Shown in pieces: positions 43,208 to 52,898 of a DNA stretch of 64,000 bases (its first letter is position 1; every line of letters begins with the position of its first letter). A model generated the notes under the pieces. It worked only from the letters and a program-made list of their open reading frames with translations, was not told the origin of the DNA and did not search any database. Source of the stretch: Pseudomonas purpurea (GTDB lineage Bacteria; Pseudomonadota; Gammaproteobacteria; Pseudomonadales; Pseudomonadaceae). The stretch covers positions 1,550,001 through 1,614,000 of the forward strand of contig NZ_CP150918.1 in assembly GCF_039908635.1 (NCBI RefSeq). Direction: 5' to 3'. A program made the position numbers and the translations under genes.

Positions 43208-44635
43208 ATGTCGATACCACGTTTGAAGTCCTATTTATCCATCATTGCCGCCGTGCTAGTGCTCGGTCAGACGGTCGCAGCCCAGGCGGCCGATTTGCCT
43301 GACTTTACGCAATTGGTCGAGCAGGCCTCGCCTGCCGTGGTGAACATCAGTACCACGCAGAAACTTCCGGACCGCAAGGTCTCCGATCAGATGCCGGACC
43401 TGGAAGGCCTGCCTCCGATGTTGCGCGAGTTTTTCGAGCGCGGGATGCCGCCACAAGGGCGTCCGCCGCGCGGCGATCGTCAGCGTGAAGCACAGTCGCT
43501 GGGCTCGGGTTTCATCATCTCGCCAGATGGTTACATCCTGACCAACAACCATGTGATCGCCGATGCCGATGAAATCATCGTGCGTCTTGCCGATCGCAGT
43601 GAGTTGAAAGCCAAGTTGATCGGTACTGATCCGCGCTCCGATGTGGCGTTGCTCAAGGTCGAGGGCAAGGATCTGCCGGTGCTCAAGCTGGGCAAATCCC
43701 AGGATCTGAAAGCCGGGCAGTGGGTGGTGGCAATCGGTTCGCCATTTGGCTTTGACCATACCGTGACCCAGGGGATCGTCAGCGCCGTTGGTCGTAGCCT
43801 GCCGAACGACAACTATGTGCCGTTCATCCAGACCGACGTGCCGATCAATCCGGGTAACTCGGGTGGTCCGCTGTTCAACCTGGCCGGTGAAGTGGTCGGG
43901 ATCAACTCGCAGATCTACACCCGTTCCGGCGGCTTTATGGGCGTGTCGTTCGCCATTCCAATCGACGTTGCCATGGACGTCTCCAATCAGCTCAAAAGCG
44001 GTGGCAAGGTCAGTCGTGGCTGGCTGGGTGTGGTGATCCAGGAAGTGAACAAGGATCTCGCCGAGTCCTTCGGTCTGGAAAAACCGGCCGGTGCGCTGGT
44101 TGCACAGATCCAGGATGGCGGCCCGGCAGCCAAGGGTGGCTTGCTGGTGGGTGACGTGATTCTGAGCATGAACGGTCAGCCGATTGTCATGTCTGCCGAT
44201 TTGCCGCACCTGGTTGGCGCGCTGAAGTCGGGTGCCAAGGCAGATCTTGAAGTGATTCGTGACGGTAAGCGCAAGCATGTCGAGTTGACGGTCGGCGCTA
44301 TCCCGGAAGAAGGCAAAGAGCTGGATGCGCTGCCAAAATCCGGTGTTGAGCGCAGCAGTAATCGCTTGGGCGTGGCAGTGGTCGAGTTGACCGATGAGCA
44401 GAAGAAAACCTTCGACCTCAAAGGTGGCGTGGTCATCAAGGAAGTTCAGGACGGTCCTGCTGCCCTGATCGGCCTGCGTCCGGGTGACGTCATCACTCAC
44501 CTGAACAATCAGGCCATCGACTCGACCAAGGAGTTCATGGACATCGCCAAGGCGCTGCCGAAGAACCGTTCCGTCTCGATGCGGGTTCTGCGTCAGGGGC
44601 GTGCGAGTTTCATCACGTTCAAGCTGGCTGAGTAA
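43208..44635 (+). CDS. mucD: Periplasmic serine protease/chaperone MucD (DegP family)
   Basis: A 475-residue HtrA-family protease. A signal peptide ends about VAAQA/ADLP. The trypsin-like domain has H115 (TNNHVIA), D145 (RSDVALLK) and S218 (GNSGGPLFN), a complete triad. Two PDZ domains follow (about 265-360 and 385-470). It degrades misfolded periplasmic proteins and damps AlgU activation. The start MSIPRLKSYL at 43208 was preferred over a frame 30 codons longer, which has no signal-peptide character. Confidence 0.96.
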   Translation: MSIPRLKSYLSIIAAVLVLGQTVAAQAADLPDFTQLVEQASPAVVNISTTQKLPDRKVSDQMPDLEGLPPMLREFFERGMPPQGRPPRGDRQREAQSLGSGFIISPDGYILTNNHVIADADEIIVRLADRSELKAKLIGTDPRSDVALLKVEGKDLPVLKLGKSQDLKAGQWVVAIGSPFGFDHTVTQGIVSAVGRSLPNDNYVPFIQTDVPINPGNSGGPLFNLAGEVVGINSQIYTRSGGFMGVSFAIPIDVAMDVSNQLKSGGKVSRGWLGVVIQEVNKDLAESFGLEKPAGALVAQIQDGGPAAKGGLLVGDVILSMNGQPIVMSADLPHLVGALKSGAKADLEVIRDGKRKHVELTVGAIPEEGKELDALPKSGVERSSNRLGVAVVELTDEQKKTFDLKGGVVIKEVQDGPAALIGLRPGDVITHLNNQAIDSTKEFMDIAKALPKNRSVSMRVLRQGRASFITFKLAE

Positions 44636-44655
44636 ACCGGTAATACGCTGAATAG

Positions 44656-44684
44656 AAAAACGCCTCGAAAGAGGCGTTTTTTTT
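44656..44684 (+). terminator. Rho-independent terminator after mucD
   Basis: AAAACGCCTC, a GAAA tetraloop and GAGGCGTTTT form the stem, continuing into a T run. It lies 21 bp after the mucD stop and faces the convergent bepA end. Confidence 0.92.
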
Positions 44685-44698
44685 GGCGGGAAAAAACC

Positions 44699-46132
44699 TC
44701 AGCCCATCATGTCCTTGACCATGCGCTCTTGTTCCATGAGCTCTCTTTGTCGGGCGTCGATGCGTGACGACAGCGGGAAGTTGCTGCCCGCACGGCGTTT
44801 GGCGAAGTCCAGTTGCTGGATGGCCTGACGGTAGTCGCCGACCAGTGCGAAGTATTCGGCGCGAGCCTGGTGCAGGCCGATGATGTTGCCGGACAGGCCG
44901 CGGGTTTCTGCCACCATGTACCAGACGTCCGGATCGTCAGGGCGCGTCTTGAGCAGCGCTTCAAGCGCTTTCTCGGCGTCAGCCGGACGGTTCTGCTTGA
45001 GCAGCAAATCAACACGGACCTGATTCAGCGGATAGTTGCCTGGGTACTGCGTGAGCATCCGGTCAACGCGAGACTGCGCATCGGGCAGGCGATTGTTGGT
45101 GATGTCCAGGTCGACCTGCGCCAGGTTGTAGATGATTTCGTTGGGAGACTTGGCCAGCAGTTGCTTGAGGTTCTCACGTGCCTCATTCAATTGGCCGCCC
45201 TTGATCTGGGCAATCGCCAGGCCATAACGCGCCACATCGTTTTTCGGGTTTTCATCGAGTTGGGCGCGAAAGCGCTTGGCGCCCAGGCCTGGGGTTTCTT
45301 CGTAGATCAGTTGAACCCGCGCGCGGATCAACTGATAGCGCATGCTGTCCTCTATGCCGCCCGGTTTCGCCTGTTCGGCGCGGTTGCGGGTGTCGGCAAT
45401 CCGGGATTCGGTAACCGGGTGAGTCAACAGGAATTCCGGTGGCTTGGCGTCGAAGCGATACTGGCGCATCAACCGTTCAAACATGGTGGGCATCGAGCGC
45501 GGGTCGTAACCGGCCTTTTCCAGGTTGAGGATGCCGATACGGTCGGCTTCCTGCTCGTTCTGCCGTGAGAAGCGCCGTTGTTCCTGGATGGCGGCCGCCT
45601 GCGTACCGGCAATGGTTGCGATGCCCGCGTCCCCGGCACCGGCCGCGGCGATGACGATACCGGCCAGCAGGGCAGCCATCATCGGCACCTGCATGCGCTG
45701 CTGGGCTTCAACGCCCCGGGCGAAGTGGCGTTGCGACAGGTGAGCCAGTTCGTGAGCCAGTACCGAGGCGTATTCGCCTTCTGTCTGGGCGTTCAGAAAC
45801 AAGCCGCCGTTGACCCCGACAATCCCGCCAGGGGCGGCGAAGGCGTTGAGTTGCGGGCTGTTGATCAGGATGAATTCCAGGCGCCGGTCGGTGACCTGGC
45901 TGGTCTCCACCAGTTTATAGACGCTGGATTCGACGTAATCCTTGAGCTGGGGATCGTTGAGTTGTGACACCTGGCTGCGCAGCATCGCGAGCCAGGCGCG
46001 GCCCAATTGGTATTCCTGCTGTGGCGAGACGATGGCTGAACTGGCATCACCGAGTGACGGCAAGTCGTCGGCGAAGCCTGGTGAGGCGAGCAGGCAAGCG
46101 AGCGTCAGCAGGGTAGGGCGCAGAAAAGTCAT
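44699..46132 (-). CDS. bepA: M48-family periplasmic metalloprotease/chaperone BepA-like
   Basis: A 477-residue exported protein. A signal peptide ends about SPGFA/DDLP. The zinc motif HELAH is at 127-131 (LAHELAHLSQRH) with the third ligand E195 (NEQEADRIG). A C-terminal TPR region (about 290-470; IIYNLAQVDLDI, ALLKTRPDDPDVWYMVAE) follows. This order equals E. coli BepA/YfgC, which assists LptD and outer-membrane quality control. The start at 46132 precedes the signal peptide. Confidence 0.92.
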   Translation of the reverse strand: MTFLRPTLLTLACLLASPGFADDLPSLGDASSAIVSPQQEYQLGRAWLAMLRSQVSQLNDPQLKDYVESSVYKLVETSQVTDRRLEFILINSPQLNAFAAPGGIVGVNGGLFLNAQTEGEYASVLAHELAHLSQRHFARGVEAQQRMQVPMMAALLAGIVIAAAGAGDAGIATIAGTQAAAIQEQRRFSRQNEQEADRIGILNLEKAGYDPRSMPTMFERLMRQYRFDAKPPEFLLTHPVTESRIADTRNRAEQAKPGGIEDSMRYQLIRARVQLIYEETPGLGAKRFRAQLDENPKNDVARYGLAIAQIKGGQLNEARENLKQLLAKSPNEIIYNLAQVDLDITNNRLPDAQSRVDRMLTQYPGNYPLNQVRVDLLLKQNRPADAEKALEALLKTRPDDPDVWYMVAETRGLSGNIIGLHQARAEYFALVGDYRQAIQQLDFAKRRAGSNFPLSSRIDARQRELMEQERMVKDMMG

Positions 46133-46229
46133 GCACAAAGCCTTAGAAGACAAAGACCTTACTGTAGCCGGACACTTGCCTTGCGACCAGATATTCTAGG
46201 TGTCTCAATCACCTGAACGGAGTGAAGCA

Positions 46230-46469
46230 ATGACCGACGCTGTAGAGCATGACGCCGAACTGGACGCCAGCGGTTTGAATTGCCCGCTGCCACTGCTCAA
46301 GGCCAAGCTGGAACTCAATCGCCTGGCCAGCGGTGCGGTGCTCAAAGTGACCGCCACTGACGCCGGTTCCCAGCGCGATTTCCGCACCTTTGCCCGTTTG
46401 GCCGGTCATACGCTGCTTCGCGAAGAAGATGACGCCGGTGTTTATCGCTACTGGCTGAAAAAGGCCTGA
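46230..46469 (+). CDS. TusA-family sulfurtransferase
   Basis: A 79-residue SirA/TusA-fold protein with the family motif LDASGLNCPLPLLKAKLEL; the sulphur-carrying cysteine is C18. The ATG at 46230 follows GGAGTGA. The TusA family carries persulfide sulphur for tRNA modification and cofactors. Whether this is TusA proper or a paralogue is not certain. Confidence 0.9.
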   Translation: MTDAVEHDAELDASGLNCPLPLLKAKLELNRLASGAVLKVTATDAGSQRDFRTFARLAGHTLLREEDDAGVYRYWLKKA

Positions 46470-46500
46470 GCCGTGGGAGCTCTTTTTTTAAGGAACATTG

Positions 46501-47571
46501 ATGTTTAAAGTGTTGCGCGACTGGATCCAGCGTTACTTCTCCGATGAAGAGGCGGTGGTGCTGGCGGTGCTGTTGATTCTGGCCTTCACGGCAGTGCTCA
46601 CCCTGGGCGGCATGCTTGCGCCCGTGCTGGCGGGGATGGTGCTGGCTTACCTGATGCAAGGTCTGGTCGTGACGCTGGAGCGTTTGCGCGTGCCCGGCGG
46701 CGTGGCGGTCGGGCTGGTGTTCGCGCTGTTCATGGGCCTGTTGCTGGTGTTCATCGTGGTGGTTGTGCCGTTGCTCTGGCATCAATTGATTACGTTGTTC
46801 AACGAGCTGCCGGGGATGCTCGGCAAGTGGCAATCGCTGTTGTTGCTGTTGCCGGAGCGTTATCCGCATCTGGTGTCTGATGAGCAGGTGTTGCAGGCGA
46901 TTGAAGTCGCGCGCGGCGAAATCGGCAAATTCGGACAGTGGGCGCTGACCTTTTCACTCTCCAGCCTGCCGCTGGTGGTGAACATCATGATCTATCTGGT
47001 GTTGGTGCCGATCCTGGTGTTTTTCTTTCTCAAGGACCGGGTGATGATCGGTCAGTGGGTGCGTGGCTACTTGCCCCGTGAGCGCGCGCTGATTACACGG
47101 GTCGCCCAGGAGATGAATCGGCAGATCGCCAATTACATTCGCGGCAAGGTCATGGAGATGTTCATTTGCGGCGGCGTGACCTATATCGCTTTCGTCGCAC
47201 TGGGGCTCAACTATGCGGCATTGCTGGCGCTGCTGGTCGGCGTGTCGGTGGTGGTGCCCTATGTCGGGGCGGTGGTGGTGACCGTGCCGGTGCTGCTGAT
47301 TGCGTTGTTCCAGTGGGGCTGGAGCGATCAGTTCATCTATTTGATGGCGGTGTACGGGATCATTCAGACCCTGGATGGCAACGTACTGGTGCCGCTGCTG
47401 TTCTCCGAAGCGGTGAACCTGCATCCAGTGGCGATCATCTGCGCGGTGCTACTGTTCGGCGGGCTGTGGGGCTTTTGGGGGGTGTTCTTCGCAATACCGT
47501 TGGCGACCCTGTTCAAGGCCGTGCTGGATGCCTGGCCGCGCAAGGAGCCGATTGTCGCGCCGCTGCTGTAG
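46501..47571 (+). CDS. AI-2E family transporter (PerM-like permease)
   Basis: A 356-residue membrane protein with about eight helices, matching the AI-2E/PerM family (FKVLRDWIQRYFSDEEAVVL at the start; LVPILVFFFLKDR and GVTYIAFVALGLNYAALLAL in the middle; IQTLDGNVLVPLLFSEAVNL near the end). The ATG at 46501 follows TAAGGAAC. It follows the TusA-like gene by 31 bp and is probably cotranscribed. The substrate is unknown; the autoinducer name is historical. Confidence 0.9.
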   Translation: MFKVLRDWIQRYFSDEEAVVLAVLLILAFTAVLTLGGMLAPVLAGMVLAYLMQGLVVTLERLRVPGGVAVGLVFALFMGLLLVFIVVVVPLLWHQLITLFNELPGMLGKWQSLLLLLPERYPHLVSDEQVLQAIEVARGEIGKFGQWALTFSLSSLPLVVNIMIYLVLVPILVFFFLKDRVMIGQWVRGYLPRERALITRVAQEMNRQIANYIRGKVMEMFICGGVTYIAFVALGLNYAALLALLVGVSVVVPYVGAVVVTVPVLLIALFQWGWSDQFIYLMAVYGIIQTLDGNVLVPLLFSEAVNLHPVAIICAVLLFGGLWGFWGVFFAIPLATLFKAVLDAWPRKEPIVAPLL

Positions 47572-47606
47572 GGGTAGATCCAGAATAATCGGCGGGGGGC
47601 AGGACC

Positions 47607-47676
47607 CATTCGCGAGTAAGCCCGCCCCACAGGTTCAGCGAAAATGCCTGTGGGAGCGGGCTTGCTCGCGAAGGCG
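47607..47676. repeat. Paired REP element (inverted pair 5)
   Basis: TTCGCGAGTAAGCCCGCCCC (from 47609) is mirrored by TGTGGGAGCGGGCTTGCTCG (from 47649). It is the same class as pairs 1 and 3, located between the PerM-like gene and convergent bcp. Confidence 0.85.
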
Positions 47677-47699
47677 TCAATGAAAACGCCGCAATAACA

Positions 47700-48173
47700 T
47701 CAGGCTTTGTTCAGTGCCTGAGCTGCCGCCAGAACCGCATCCACATGGCCGGGCACCTTCACGCCGCGCCATTCCTGACGCAGCACGCCGTCCTTGTCGA
47801 TCAGGAAAGTGCTGCGATCCACGCCCAGGTATTCCTTGCCATAGAGCTTTTTCAGCTTGATGACATCGAACAATTGGCAGATGGCCTCGTCCTTGTCGCT
47901 GATCAGCTCGAACGGGAACGCTTGTTTGCACTTGAAGTTCTCGTGGGACTTCAGGCTGTCGCGGGACACGCCGAACACGTCGGTATTGGCCGCCTGGAAC
48001 TGCGCGTACTGATCGCGAAAGCCCTGGCCTTCTGTGGTGCAACCCGGCGTGCTGTCCTTCGGATAGAAGTAAATCACCACTTGCCGGCCTTTCAGGGCTG
48101 CCAGGCTGACAGTCTGCCCGCTGGTGGCAGGCGCTTCGAAGTCGGCGACGGGTTGGTCGATAGCAACGGCCAT
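47700..48173 (-). CDS. bcp: Thioredoxin-dependent peroxiredoxin Bcp
   Basis: A 157-residue AhpC/TSA-type peroxiredoxin that reduces peroxides. The peroxidatic cysteine is C45 in STPGCTTEG. The second cysteine of E. coli Bcp, five residues later, is replaced by Gln here (position 50), while C82 (FKCKQ) sits where other Bcp proteins have their resolving cysteine. It lies 10 bp after gcvR on the same strand. Confidence 0.94.
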   Translation of the reverse strand: MAVAIDQPVADFEAPATSGQTVSLAALKGRQVVIYFYPKDSTPGCTTEGQGFRDQYAQFQAANTDVFGVSRDSLKSHENFKCKQAFPFELISDKDEAICQLFDVIKLKKLYGKEYLGVDRSTFLIDKDGVLRQEWRGVKVPGHVDAVLAAAQALNKA

Positions 48174-48183
48174 GGGAGCTTCC

Positions 48184-48744
48184 TTACATTGGGTTCTGTG
48201 GGCGCCACGGTTCGATCAGCGCATCCAGGTTCAGCGCGTCGGCGAAGTCCAGGAACTGATCGCGCAGCCAGCTGATTTGCACGCCGGCCGGCAGGGTCAC
48301 GGTGAACGTGGCGTTGAGCATGGTGCCGCCGGTCTGCGGGGCCTGATAGGTGTCACAGGTCAGGTTTTCCAGTTCGACGTTGTGATCGATAAAGAACTGG
48401 CAGAGTTCGTTAACGATGTCGGAGCGGTAGGCCGAGCTGACATAAGCCACGTACGGCAGGGCTTGCGGGCGGTTTTCCAGCGCCGCGCTGCGCACCACGT
48501 TGACGGTGAAGGCGTGCTTCTTGGCCAGGCTTGGCAAGCCGGCCTCCAGGCGGGCGAGGGCGTCCCAGCTGCCGGAGATCTCCAGGATCAACGCGCTGCA
48601 CTCGCCATGGCGAGTCAGGCGGGAAGTCACGACGGCGCAGCGATTTTCGTGGCTGGCGCGGCACAGGACGTTAGTCAGCTCCATGGGGTTGGCGCCGAGG
48701 GCACTGATGACAAGGAATTGTTCGCGAACTGTGGGGGTGGACAT
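48184..48744 (-). CDS. gcvR: Glycine cleavage system regulator GcvR-like (ACT domains)
   Basis: A 186-residue protein of two ACT domains (about 8-85 and 97-170), starting EQFLVISALGANPMELTNVL and ending WLRDQFLDFADALNLDALIEPWRP. This architecture and the conserved place opposite dapA match GcvR, the glycine-responsive antagonist of GcvA in E. coli. In Pseudomonas the role is inferred. Confidence 0.9.
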   Translation of the reverse strand: MSTPTVREQFLVISALGANPMELTNVLCRASHENRCAVVTSRLTRHGECSALILEISGSWDALARLEAGLPSLAKKHAFTVNVVRSAALENRPQALPYVAYVSSAYRSDIVNELCQFFIDHNVELENLTCDTYQAPQTGGTMLNATFTVTLPAGVQISWLRDQFLDFADALNLDALIEPWRPQNPM

Positions 48745-49070
48745 GCAGCATTCCTAAAGCGATGAGCGGTCGGTACTGTACCGGCTTTTTGCTGGGGGCG
48801 AGCCTGCGCAGACGCATTCAGAAAACCCGAGCCAGACAGTTGTAGCGCTCTGCAGTGTAGCGAGAACGCGGCTGGCAATGCGGGATCGGGGCTTATGATG
48901 CCGAAAATGAAGGCTTGAACCCGGCCTGATAGCTGGTCAGTTACCGATCAAAGTCTGAAGGGTAGCGAAAACCAGCGCTCAGGGGAATGGCGCGCACGCA
49001 GTACTTCGCTTGTACAAGCATCTTGGCGCCAGTACCATTACCGCTCTCTTTTTCCGGCAGGAGCGGTTGC
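48745..49070. other. gcvR-dapA divergent intergenic region
   Basis: About 325 bp without a supported gene. A possible minus-10 box TATGAT occurs near 48893 in the direction of dapA. No hairpin or repeat of note was found. Confidence 0.45.
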
Positions 49071-49949
49071 ATGATTGCGGGCAGTATGGTGGCACTGGTC
49101 ACACCCATGGATGCTCAGGGGCGTCTCGACTGGGACAGCCTGAGCAAACTCGTGGACTTTCACCTGCAAAACGGCACCCACGCTATCGTGGCCGTCGGCA
49201 CCACAGGTGAATCGGCCACCCTGGACGTGAACGAACACATCGAGGTGATTCGTCGCGTGGTCAAGCAGGTCGCAGGGCGCATCCCGGTGATCGCCGGCAC
49301 GGGCGCCAATTCGACGCGCGAAGCCATCGAGCTGACCACCAATGCGAAAACCGCTGGCGCCGATGCGTGCCTGCTGGTGACCCCGTATTACAACAAGCCG
49401 ACGCAAGAAGGCCTGTACCAGCACTTCAAGACCATCGCCGAAGCCGTCGACATCCCGCAGATCCTTTACAACGTGCCTGGCCGCACAGCCTGTGACATGC
49501 AGGCCGAGACGGTGATCCGCCTGTCGACCGTGAAAAACATCATCGGCATCAAGGAAGCCACGGGCGATCTTTCGCGCGCCAAGGCGATCCTGGACGGTGT
49601 CAGCAAGGACTTCCTGGTGATTTCCGGTGACGACGCCACCGCTGTCGAGCTGATCCTGCTGGGCGGTAAAGGCAACATTTCGGTGACCGCCAACGTGGCG
49701 CCGCGTGAGATGAGCGATCTGTGCACCGCAGCCCTGAAGGGCGACGCCGTGACTGCCCGGGCGATCCACGAAAAGCTGATGCCGCTCAATAAAACCCTGT
49801 TTATCGAATCCAACCCTATCCCCGTGAAATGGGCCCTGCATGAAATGGGCTTGATGCCGGACGGTATCCGTCTGCCGCTCACCTGGCTCAGCGAAGCCTG
49901 TCACGAACCGCTGCGACAGGCCCTGCGCCAGTCCGGCGTATTGGTTTAA
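49071..49949 (+). CDS. dapA: 4-hydroxy-tetrahydrodipicolinate synthase
   Basis: A 292-residue TIM-barrel enzyme that condenses pyruvate with aspartate semialdehyde in lysine and diaminopimelate synthesis. The catalytic residues are T44-T45 (VGTTGES), Y133 (LYNVPGRT) and Schiff-base K161 (GIKEATGD). The start [13 protein letters not shown] at 49071 follows AGGAGCGG; a longer frame upstream is unconserved. It is followed by bamC 17 bp downstream, the standard gammaproteobacterial order. Confidence 0.97.
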   Translation: MIAGSMVALVTPMDAQGRLDWDSLSKLVDFHLQNGTHAIVAVGTTGESATLDVNEHIEVIRRVVKQVAGRIPVIAGTGANSTREAIELTTNAKTAGADACLLVTPYYNKPTQEGLYQHFKTIAEAVDIPQILYNVPGRTACDMQAETVIRLSTVKNIIGIKEATGDLSRAKAILDGVSKDFLVISGDDATAVELILLGGKGNISVTANVAPREMSDLCTAALKGDAVTARAIHEKLMPLNKTLFIESNPIPVKWALHEMGLMPDGIRLPLTWLSEACHEPLRQALRQSGVLV

Positions 49950-49966
49950 TTGAGGAAGTACAACGC

Positions 49967-51082
49967 ATGAAGCGAATGGCCGGACTTTCCGCACTTGCCT
50001 TGATTATCTCCAGCACCAGTGGCTGCGGATGGGTCTGGGGCCCGGAAGGTTATTTCCGTGACCGTGGTAGCGATTACCTGGAAGCGCAACAGACTGCACC
50101 GATGCAACTGCCGCCGGACGTCAGCACCTCCAAGCGTCTGGACCCGTTGTTGCCGATCCCGCGTAACGTGGCAGACGACACCGTCAAGGGTGAATACGAA
50201 GTGCCGCGTCCGCAGCCACTGTCGGCGCTGGCCGATGCCAGTGACTACAGCCTGCAAAAGAGCGGCGACTCGCGCTGGGTCATGGCGCAGCACCCTCCGG
50301 CCGAAGTCTGGCCCGTGGCCGTGCAGTTCTTCCAGGACAACGGTTTCCGTCTGGATGAACAGCGCCCGCAAACCGGCGAGTTCACAACGTCCTGGCAGCG
50401 TCCTGACGAGTTGTCGGCGGCAGTCGCCAAGCGTCTGACTTCTGCTGGCGTGGCGTCCGATAGCGAGACCCGCGTACGGGTGCGCATCGAGCCAGGCGTG
50501 CAGCGCAATACCAGTGAAGTCTACGTGGTCAGCGCCGAGCGTCCTGCCGGCAGCACTGCCGACGTCGCCTTCACCAACCGTTCGGTCAACACTGGCCTGG
50601 ACGCTGCACTGGTCGATGACATGCTCGCGAGCATGAGCCGTACTTCGGAGAAGGGCGGTTCTGTCTCCATGCTGGCCTCCCGTGATTTCGACACCCCGAA
50701 CCGCGTCAGCCTGAGCGAAGACGGCAGCGGCAACCCGGTGCTCAACGTCGGTTCCGACCTGGACCGTGCGTGGTCGAGTGTCGGCCGTGCGCTGGAGCAG
50801 GGTGAGTGGCGCGTTGAAGACATCAACCGCAGCCTGGGCCTGTACTACATCAACCTCGCGGAAAAAGCCGAGAAGAAAAACGACGAGCCGGGTTTCCTGG
50901 GCAAGTTGTTCGGCAGCAAGCCTGCGAAGGAAGAAGTTGAAGCCCGTGCCGAGCGTTATCAGGTTCGCCTGAGCAAGGTGGGTGAAAACGTCCAGGTCAC
51001 CGTCGAGAAAAACATCAACACCGTTGCACCGGCCGATGTGGCCCGCAAAGTGTTGGGCGTGATTCAGGACAACCTGGGCTGA
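49967..51082 (+). CDS. bamC: Outer-membrane assembly lipoprotein BamC
   Basis: A 371-residue lipoprotein (NlpB) of the BAM complex, which folds outer-membrane beta-barrels. The lipobox is STSGC (Cys20). Two helix-grip domains follow, with [21 protein letters not shown] and later [16 protein letters not shown]. The ATG follows GAGGAAG. It lies directly after dapA. Confidence 0.94.
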   Translation: MKRMAGLSALALIISSTSGCGWVWGPEGYFRDRGSDYLEAQQTAPMQLPPDVSTSKRLDPLLPIPRNVADDTVKGEYEVPRPQPLSALADASDYSLQKSGDSRWVMAQHPPAEVWPVAVQFFQDNGFRLDEQRPQTGEFTTSWQRPDELSAAVAKRLTSAGVASDSETRVRVRIEPGVQRNTSEVYVVSAERPAGSTADVAFTNRSVNTGLDAALVDDMLASMSRTSEKGGSVSMLASRDFDTPNRVSLSEDGSGNPVLNVGSDLDRAWSSVGRALEQGEWRVEDINRSLGLYYINLAEKAEKKNDEPGFLGKLFGSKPAKEEVEARAERYQVRLSKVGENVQVTVEKNINTVAPADVARKVLGVIQDNLG

Positions 51083-51086
51083 TTCG

Positions 51087-51845
51087 ATGCGTTTTGCCGT
51101 TCTCGGCAGCGGTAGCCAAGGGAACGGCACGCTGATAGCCAGCGACGACACGGTTGTACTGGTTGATTGTGGTTTCTCCCTGCGTGAAACCGAAAAACGC
51201 CTGTTGCGCCTGGGTGTCAGCCCGACGCAACTGAGCGCGATACTGGTGACCCACGAGCATGCCGACCACGTGCATGGCGTGGGTTTGCTGTCTCGGCGCT
51301 ACAATCTTCCTGTCTACCTGAGTCGCGGCACCCTGCGCGGGATGCGCAAACCGGTTGAGCCGGCAGGCCTTCTGGCTGGCGGTGAGCAATTGCAGATCGG
51401 CAGCCTGAGCATCAGCGTCATCGCGGTGGCCCATGATGCGCAGGAACCGACGCAGTACGTCTTCAGCGATGGTCGGCGGCGCTTCGGCCTGCTGACGGAC
51501 CTGGGCTCGTATTGCGCCACGGTGCTGGAGGGGTATCGCAACCTCGATGCGTTGATGATCGAGGCCAACCATTGCCGTGACAGGCTCGCCAGAGGCCACT
51601 ACCCATCCTTTCTCAAACAGCGGGTGGGCGGTGAACTGGGACATTTGAACAACCATCAGGCCGCAAGCCTGGTGGCCGAGTTGGGCTGGCAAGACCTGCA
51701 ACACCTGGTACTGGCCCACCTGAGCAGCAAGAACAACCTGCCGCAGCTGGCCCGGCAATGTTTTGTCGACACCCTCGGGTGCGACCCGGACTGGCTGCAA
51801 CTGGCCGATCAAGATTCAGGGCTCGACTGGCGAGATATCGCCTAG
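51087..51845 (+). CDS. MBL-fold metallo-hydrolase
   Basis: A 252-residue metallo-beta-lactamase-fold protein of the YycJ/WalJ-like group. The metal motif is THEHADH at 55-61. Further ligands are expected from the AVAHDAQEP and LTDLGSY regions, and IEANHCRDRL is the later conserved block. It is encoded 4 bp after bamC, between bamC and purC, a place kept in Pseudomonas. The substrate is unknown; nuclease activity is possible for this group. Confidence 0.9.
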   Translation: MRFAVLGSGSQGNGTLIASDDTVVLVDCGFSLRETEKRLLRLGVSPTQLSAILVTHEHADHVHGVGLLSRRYNLPVYLSRGTLRGMRKPVEPAGLLAGGEQLQIGSLSISVIAVAHDAQEPTQYVFSDGRRRFGLLTDLGSYCATVLEGYRNLDALMIEANHCRDRLARGHYPSFLKQRVGGELGHLNNHQAASLVAELGWQDLQHLVLAHLSSKNNLPQLARQCFVDTLGCDPDWLQLADQDSGLDWRDIA

Positions 51846-51873
51846 CCCATCTACTTAGCAAGCGGAGCCCATC

Positions 51874-52588
51874 ATGGAAAAACGTGAAGAACTCTACCGC
51901 GGCAAAGCCAAGTCGGTTTACAAGACCGATGACGCTGACCGCTTGATCCTGCTGTTTCGCAACGACACCTCGGCGTTCGACGGCAAGCGCATCGAGCAGC
52001 TCGACCGCAAAGGCATGGTGAACAACAAGTTCAACGCCTTCATCATGCAGAAACTCGAAGCAGCCGGCGTGCCGACTCAATTCGACAAGCTGCTGGGCGA
52101 CAACGAGTGCCTGGTGAAGAAGCTCGACATGATCCCGGTCGAGTGCGTCGTGCGTAACTACGCCGCCGGCAGCCTGGTCAAGCGCCTGGGCGTTGAAGAA
52201 GGCATGAAACTCAACCCTTACACCTTCGAACTGTTCCTCAAGGACGACGCCAAGGGCGACCCGTTCATCAACGAATCCCACGTCGTGGCATTCGGTTGGG
52301 GCACCGCTGAGCAACTGGTTCGCATGAAAGAACTGTCGCTCAAGGTCAACGAAGTGTTGAGCAAGCTGTTCGACGACGCCGGCCCTGCTGCTGGTCGACT
52401 TCAAGCTTGAATTCGGCGTGTTCCACGATGGCACCATCGTCCTGGGCGACGAATTCAGCCCGGACGGCTGCCGTCTGTGGGACAAGGCTACCGGCAAGAA
52501 AATGGACAAGGACCGCTTCCGTCAGGGCCTCGGTGACGTCATCGAAGCCTACGAAGAAGTCGCCAACCGCCTCGGCGTACCGCTGTAA
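51874..52588 (+). CDS. purC: Phosphoribosylaminoimidazole-succinocarboxamide synthase (apparent 1-base frameshift)
   Basis: PurC joins aspartate to CAIR in purine synthesis. The first 170 residues match the family ([60 protein letters not shown]). At 52383-52385 one C too many shifts the frame after LFDDAG. In the next frame the protein resumes with [16 protein letters not shown] and ends [10 protein letters not shown], giving 237 residues once the base is removed. Because the rest is perfectly conserved and the gene is needed for purine prototrophy, a sequencing error is likelier than a real lesion. Confidence 0.93.
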
Positions 52589-52671
52589 TCGACGCAAGCA
52601 TCTGATAGCACGGAAAAAATTTCACTTGAGGGTTTGCTTCCTGTGAATGTGCTGTTATGATGCGCGCCGTT

Positions 52672-52761
52672 GGAGAGATGCCAGAGTGGCCGAATGGGAC
52701 GGATTCGAAATCCGTTGTACTGGCGACAGTACCTAGGGTTCGAATCCCTATCTCTCCGCCA
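52672..52761 (+). tRNA. tRNA-Ser (anticodon CGA)
   Basis: A 90-base class II tRNA with a long variable arm. The acceptor GGAGAGA pairs with TCTCTCC, and the encoded CCA ends at 52761. The anticodon stem-loop GGATTCGAAATCC gives anticodon CGA, which reads UCG. The T-arm TAGGGTTCGAATCCCTA is complete. Confidence 0.96.
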
Positions 52762-52768
52762 TACATAG

Positions 52769-52804
52769 AAAAGCCCCGAGCGCTTAACCGCCTCGGGGCT
52801 TTTT
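52769..52804 (+). terminator. Terminator after tRNA-Ser
   Basis: AAGCCCCGAG (52771-52780) pairs with CTCGGGGCTT (52792-52801), followed by T residues. Confidence 0.9.
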
Positions 52805-52898
52805 GCATGGGCGGGAAATGTGAAGAAGGCTTTGCGTGTCGCTTTCTCTCAGTATTTCGGGCGGTGTTGGTGGGATCGCGCGTTAAGGAAGAGTCGTT

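Noticed and set aside
52381..52390. Programmed ribosomal frameshift in purC
   Set aside because: There is no slippery heptamer or downstream structure, PurC is not known to use one, and the same change occurs in two unrelated genes.
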